Assembly: GCF_964355755.1 (NCBI RefSeq)
Contig: NC_092674.1
Coordinates: 14,017,001 to 14,081,000, forward strand
Source of the DNA: Antedon mediterranea
Lineage: Eukaryota; Echinodermata; Crinoidea; Comatulida; Antedonidae
Direction of reading: 5' to 3'
DNA: 64,000 bases
The notes under the pieces are model-generated. The model ran no database searches, was not told the origin of the DNA, and saw nothing but the letters and a program-made list of their open reading frames with translations. A program made the translations under genes and the position numbers. The stretch's first letter is position 1. Each line of letters opens with the position of its first letter. This document shows, piece by piece, positions 59,581 through 64,000 of the stretch.

Positions 59581-60240
59581 CGTAACCGTCGGTAAACTTC
59601 GCCTGGAAAATAACACATTACACATTTTGGTCCCTGGATGAAACTTGACATCACGCGTCTCGACCCAACGTTGAACGATTCGTACAAAGGGATACCGCCA
59701 GACAAGTGCGTACTTAGCTATTGTTTAGTAGTAAGTTAGATCGCTGGCAATAATGAATGCATATAAAGTGCATAATATCACTCTGACGTACTCTCACGGT
59801 CAATGAAACGTCGCGGTTTTCTAGGCGCTGAAGCTAGCTACGAAGTGAACGCGAACGCTTTTTACTGTATATTATATTCCCCGACAAAAAGTACACGTGT
59901 TCCCTTCGGTAACCGTCGGTAAACTTCGCCTGGAAAATAACTACATTACACATTTTGGTCCCTGGATGAAACTTGATATCACGCGTCTCGACCCAACGTT
60001 GAACGATTCGTACAAAGGGATACCGCCAGACAAGTGCGTACCTAGCTAATGTTTATTAGTAAGTTAGATCGCTGGCAATAATGAATGCATAAAAGTGCAT
60101 ATTAGCCCTCTGACGTACTCTCACGGTCAATGGAACGTCGTGGTTTTCTAGGCGCTGAAGCTATATGAAGTGAACGCGAACGTTTTTTACTGTATATTAT
60201 ATTCCCCGACAAAAAGTACCCGTGTTCCCCGACGTTAAGT
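59581..60240 (+). repeat. Two tandem copies, about 326 bp
   Basis: GTAACCGTCGGTAAACTTCG starts at about 59582 and again at about 59911. The copies are highly similar through TACTGTATATTATATTCCCC. The same sequence is dispersed at 45025-45290. Confidence 0.9.
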
Positions 60241-60967
60241 TGTCTGTATTTCTCCAGCAAACACTTTACCGCGTACCGCGTACATGAAGCGCTAAGCTAT
60301 TGCTTGTCGTCACATGATCGACTGCGCATGTTTTACATCGAGTTTGTAGTCAGTTCAGATTCCGTAATTTAATTACCGGTATTTTTTCATTTTATATTAG
60401 CATATTTTTGTTTGTATACCATTGATAATGTAAATTTTGTATATATATAATGATATTGTCTTTAGTTAAACAAGACAAGAAAAAATACCAACCGAGGAAA
60501 TAGTGGACCTTTTGGGACTTGGGGGGGTGCGTCTCCACCCAACGCACCCCCCCTGGATACGGGCCTGTGGTATGGTAAAGGGATCGGAGCAATACCAACT
60601 GTTTTTATACGGCCCGATCCTCCAGGGCAACTGGTTGCAAATAACAAAAAGAAAAGACGATCTAATGCCTACGAAAAACGTGAGAGAGCAAGAGTAAGTA
60701 AATATAGGCCTAGGAGGATACTGTCTACTACTCTAGGCCTACTAGTACTAGGCTAGGCTAGGCCTACAGGCTACTACACACTATACCTACTCTAGTAGGC
60801 CTACTACTACTTTCTAGGGTCACAGTGCATATCGGCCGCCAGTCATTTCGGCCGCCGGTTATGGAACGCCTAAAATCATGAAACGCCAAAAAGGACAAAA
60901 TATGTATTGTTCATTTCGGCCGCCAATCGTCAATATTGTTAATGTATGGCACGCCTCAATTATAAAA

Positions 60968-61747
60968 CGCCGTGGTTAGGATTCCGGCACCGGAACTCAA
61001 CTGCCCAGCGTTAGGGAATCCGACACGCTATTGCGCATGCCCAGAACGAGGTAATTGGCGACTCTATACTTATCATCAACAGCGATGGGTCATTTCATAG
61101 CTGCGCCACAGCGAAGAACTATAGCCTAGCCTAGATGCCTACTGATACGGGATCCACTAATAGTAAATACTAGGCTAGGCCTACCAGTTAGACGTGACCA
61201 GTGGGCCTATTTATTTTGTAATTAAAAAGTGGTCGCTTCATTCATATTTATAAACTTCATATATTTATGAATTATATAATTACATGACTAGTTTTATGAT
61301 TTTTCATGTACAAAATAAAAGATTTCATATAACGCATTATAGTTACTGTACATAACATGCAATAACAAGTTGATTTGTCGACGGCAGCCACCGCGTGGAT
61401 GTGAAAAAACTGTTCGGGAAGTCGGGGTCGCAACGCTAAAAACAGCATTGTGATTCTTAGATAGGTACTGATACTTATTAATATCATAATAATATTTTAA
61501 CGCGTGGCGTAGTCCTATTTTAATTATTAATTCATGTATGGCCTAGCTAGGCCAAGTTTCATCCATCGCTCGCGCAACGACTAACTAGGCTACAGTAAAT
61601 CTCGATAACACTCCGACTCTCGGTGCTGTGGTGTGTGGCACTATTAAGCTATAATTCACTTCCCAGAGCTCTGGGCATGCGCAATAGCGTGTCGGATTCC
61701 CTAACGGTGGGCAGTTGAGTTCCGGTGCCGGAATCCTAACCACGGCG
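60968..61747. mobile_element. 780-bp Mutator-like MITE
   Basis: The inverted repeats are 78 bp with one mismatch, beginning CGCCGTGGTTAGGATTCCGG, and are flanked by a perfect 9-bp duplication ATTATAAAA (60959-60967 and 61748-61756). Long TIRs and a 9-bp duplication are the signature of Mutator-like elements. No transposase is present, so it is non-autonomous. The near-perfect arms indicate a young copy. Confidence 0.9.
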
Positions 61748-61756
61748 ATTATAAAA

Positions 61757-63043
61757 AATGGTGTATACATGTGCCTATCGCCTGAATAGACGTGCGTATT
61801 CAAAAAGCAAGCAGCAATCAACAAAAACGATCATACTTTTTGATTTGTATAGAGTTGCGCTATTTTACGGTCATTCGCCGGCTTCTTCTCCTGACTGAGC
61901 CCAACAACCTCTCAGCGCCCCCCCCCCCCCCCACACACACAACAACCACTGTGAAATAAAATAAGTTGTGTAGAAATACTTTAGTTAAAACTACTAAACT
62001 AATGATTTACACGGTCTTTTGATGATATCGGTCGCGTTTGAAATTGGTCGCCCTATTTTGTATGGAGCGGGATGCATGCTAGCGGGATATACATTTTCTT
62101 CATTTATATAGATTTAATTGATATTTTGTAGGGGCTAGATTATTTATGTGGATATTTTTTATTTGGTTATCAATCGGAGAAGGACTATGTCTTTCCAAAA
62201 TAGTCATTTCTAAACACGTTTAAATATTAAATTAGGTAAATATTATATCAGGCATATAATAATTTACCTCCAGTTATATGTACTGTAATTAATATATTAT
62301 ATAGAGAATACGTCTGTCCTTTATTATGCAAGCAATTACGTAAAAGAGAACAATTTATTTAAAAACAATAATTGTTACAATGTATAGCCCGTAAAGCCAG
62401 CGTATCCATTGTTATACTTATGCATACTGTGGCAGATTATATCATGTCGTTAACAACATACTATTCGATCACCTAATTTTTAATTTTTTATTTTATTTAC
62501 ATCCGTTATGTAGGATAATATTAAGTGTATAATAATAATTGTTGAGACAAATCACGTGTATACTTTTATTTCTAGTGTTTAAAATAGTTGTTAGTAAAAA
62601 TGATCATTATATGCGGATGGTTAAAAGGCGAGTTACTGAAATAAACCCCCGAATAAGCCATATCGGTGATGCGCCTTCTATGATCGTGCAGCTGTTTCCT
62701 CTAACAATGCGTTATTTTGCTGACGGGGTTTCCCTTTTTTTAAAAGCACGCACTTGTTAGTGTGTCAAATCATGGACAAAACACGACGTACGATCGTTGT
62801 CCATGGCCAGGTAAAGATGACGTCTATTACTAATAACCATACTTTTAAAACGTCTATAGGCCTCCTGCACGTGTTTTTGTGAAACGATGTATATAATTTA
62901 CGTATACTGTACGTCAATACTATAGAATAGATTTTAATTTGAAAAATATCTTTTATTTCTTTATTTACAATAATCATTTAATGTAAATAATTAAGTAAGT
63001 AGTCTCACATAACATCCAGACGTTCGTAAATCTAAATGTTTAA
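61757..63043. other. Non-coding stretch
   Basis: No gene is supported. It contains a C-run at about 61918-61932 and ends at the TTAA (63040-63043) before the second TTAA element. Confidence 0.45.
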
Positions 63044-64000
63044 AGTGGAGCTCCACCCAGAAAATTACTATTTTTCATACATTTCAACTATTATTTAAAA
63101 ATATCATCCCCCATACTTCATATTTTTTTGATTTTTTTTTCAATGAGTACGAGTTTCTTGAAAATCACGCCTTTTTGCGTTTTGGGGGGATACCTTGTAA
63201 TTTCCTATTCTTTTACATGCAAAAGGGGGGTATATTTGAATAATGCTAAAAAATTAATTTCTTCACTAAAAAAAAAATTTTAAATGTAGTTTTATGTAAT
63301 TTTTCCAGATCTTTCTATTTCTGGTATAGTTATCGCGTATACATTGCGCAATTTTGCGTAAATAGACACTTTCCCCCGTTCGGGTCCAATTGGGTTTTTT
63401 ATTTTGCTAGGGAGTATGATCACGTGACATTTTTCACAATCACACTACTGCAGCTGGCGATCTGTTATTTTGTCGCGATGTTATTTTTGACAGGCAAAAA
63501 GTATATTAAAACATTCTGAATGTGACCCTATCATGTTTCACAGTGTAATAATGCGATTATGAGACTTATTACTAAAATGTCAAATCTAACGAGATTTGAG
63601 AAAGATGTGGCTATATATTCAATAAAGCTAGGCCTAGGCCTACTAGAGTGTAGGTATGTACCGATGCTGCTTGGGCTCCAGCTGCTAGGCTGACACTCAG
63701 CAGTGAAGTTTGTTCTGCTGTCACCCAACCTCGGCCTACCCATATGGGCCATGATAGGGTGCCTGAATAGTTTGCTTTTCAGTCAGGCCTAAGCTTCCAC
63801 ATCGCTTTACTACTCTTGTTCTGTATAGGATTTTGTGTTTCACAATTCTAATGTGCGAGAAAACCCAGGAATGATAAATGGGGCGAAACGACCAAGAATT
63901 GTCAAACCCATGAATGCATATAGCTAGCCTAGACAAAAAATTCAAGGCTAGCTAGGCTGAGCAGACGGCTTAGCTATGCCTGGCCCTAGCTTAAAGTTAA
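63044..64000 (-). mobile_element. TTAA element with palindromic TIRs (copy 2, runs off right edge)
   Basis: Preceded by TTAA (63040-63043). It is the reverse complement of 13694-14650, and no difference was noticed in the segments compared by eye, including long A/T runs. The other end lies outside the window. Both small overlapping frames of copy 1 are preserved here (63531-63752 and 63736-63945). Confidence 0.93.

Larger units (their letters stand above)
58471..60567. mobile_element. 2,097-bp TIR element (CAGGCCCGTAT), 5-bp TSD
   Basis: The left end CAGGCCCGTATGCAGC and inverted right end CAGGCCCGTATCCAGG are flanked by TGGTA at 58466-58470 and 60568-60572. The left part has two GC-rich copies of GCGAGCGAAGCG...GGCCGCCAAG (58501-58590 and 58758-58842); the right part has two tandem 0.33-kb units. 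No transposase is seen. The 5-bp duplication again suggests a hAT5-like type. Confidence 0.85.
58229..60693 (+). pseudogene. THAP-domain first exon, broken by a transposon
   Basis: An ATG at 58229 opens MPRCVAAGC (the first Cys pair, C-x4-C), then FHKFPKDE and KKWTNAV (conserved Trp). After a frame change comes LCSDHF (the C-x2-H pair) and a TAG near 58438. The reading is cut at 58470 by a 2.1-kb element. It resumes after 60572, in another frame, with GAIPTVFIRPDPPG, the AVPTIF-type box that ends THAP domains, then a basic segment (NNKKKRRSNAYEKRERAR) and a consensus donor GTAAGT at 60694. THAP domains bind DNA through a C2CH zinc centre in host regulators and P-element-type transposases. Which of these it was cannot be told, as later exons are not seen. 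Confidence 0.8.

Overview
This window looks like animal nuclear DNA from a deuterostome, most likely an echinoderm. It is AT-rich, has split genes with GT-AG introns, and is dominated by transposable elements. The species call is an inference. It rests on a Ty3/Gypsy element of the Gmr1 type (described from deuterostomes), on fish/echinoderm-style non-LTR elements, and on the very frequent palindromic word TAGGCCTA. No bacterial features, rRNA genes, functional tRNA genes or CRISPR arrays were seen.

Host signal: four minus-strand exons at 35.0, 31.0, 23.5 and 11.0 kb join in phase 0 into consecutive ankyrin repeats. Three are exactly 99 nt, one 33-residue repeat each. This gene spans at least 24 kb, neither end was found, and its introns are filled with mobile DNA. 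A THAP-domain first exon (58.2-60.7 kb, plus) is broken by frameshifts, a stop and a 2.1-kb insertion.

Layout: 0-0.45 kb, endonuclease fragment of a non-LTR element. 0.9-9.7 kb, a nest of three: a TTAA-flanked non-autonomous DNA element, holding a complete Gmr1-like LTR retrotransposon (395/391-bp LTRs, ATACA target duplication, tRNA-Leu primer site, order gag-PR-INT-RT-RH), whose RT is split by a 1.8-kb TIR element. 12.0-21.1 kb, a 9.1-kb CACTA/EnSpm-like element with long subterminal satellite arrays and two divergent decayed genes; one array holds a 1.4-kb TTAA element whose near-identical inverted copy runs off the right edge at 63.0-64.0 kb. 28-34 kb, non-LTR remains, a MITE and a fairly complete LINE RT. 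35.9-36.3 kb, a tRNA-Gly-like tandem repeat. 39.3-40.4 kb, a 42-bp minisatellite. 40.9-45.3 kb, degenerate repeats and a decayed hAT-like gene. 45.7-46.1 kb, a solo LTR related to the Gmr1-like LTRs. 46.2-46.6 kb, a LINE C-terminal fragment. 49-54.6 kb, inverted and direct duplications. 54.9-58.0 kb, a LINE with two insertions. 58.5-61.8 kb, a 5-bp-TSD element and a Mutator-like MITE with 78-bp TIRs.

The genes do not form a pathway. The story is one of nested transposition, in which target duplications and interrupted reading frames give the order of events. Boundaries marked by a target duplication are the firmest calls. Family names for elements without a transposase are inferences from terminal bases and duplication length.
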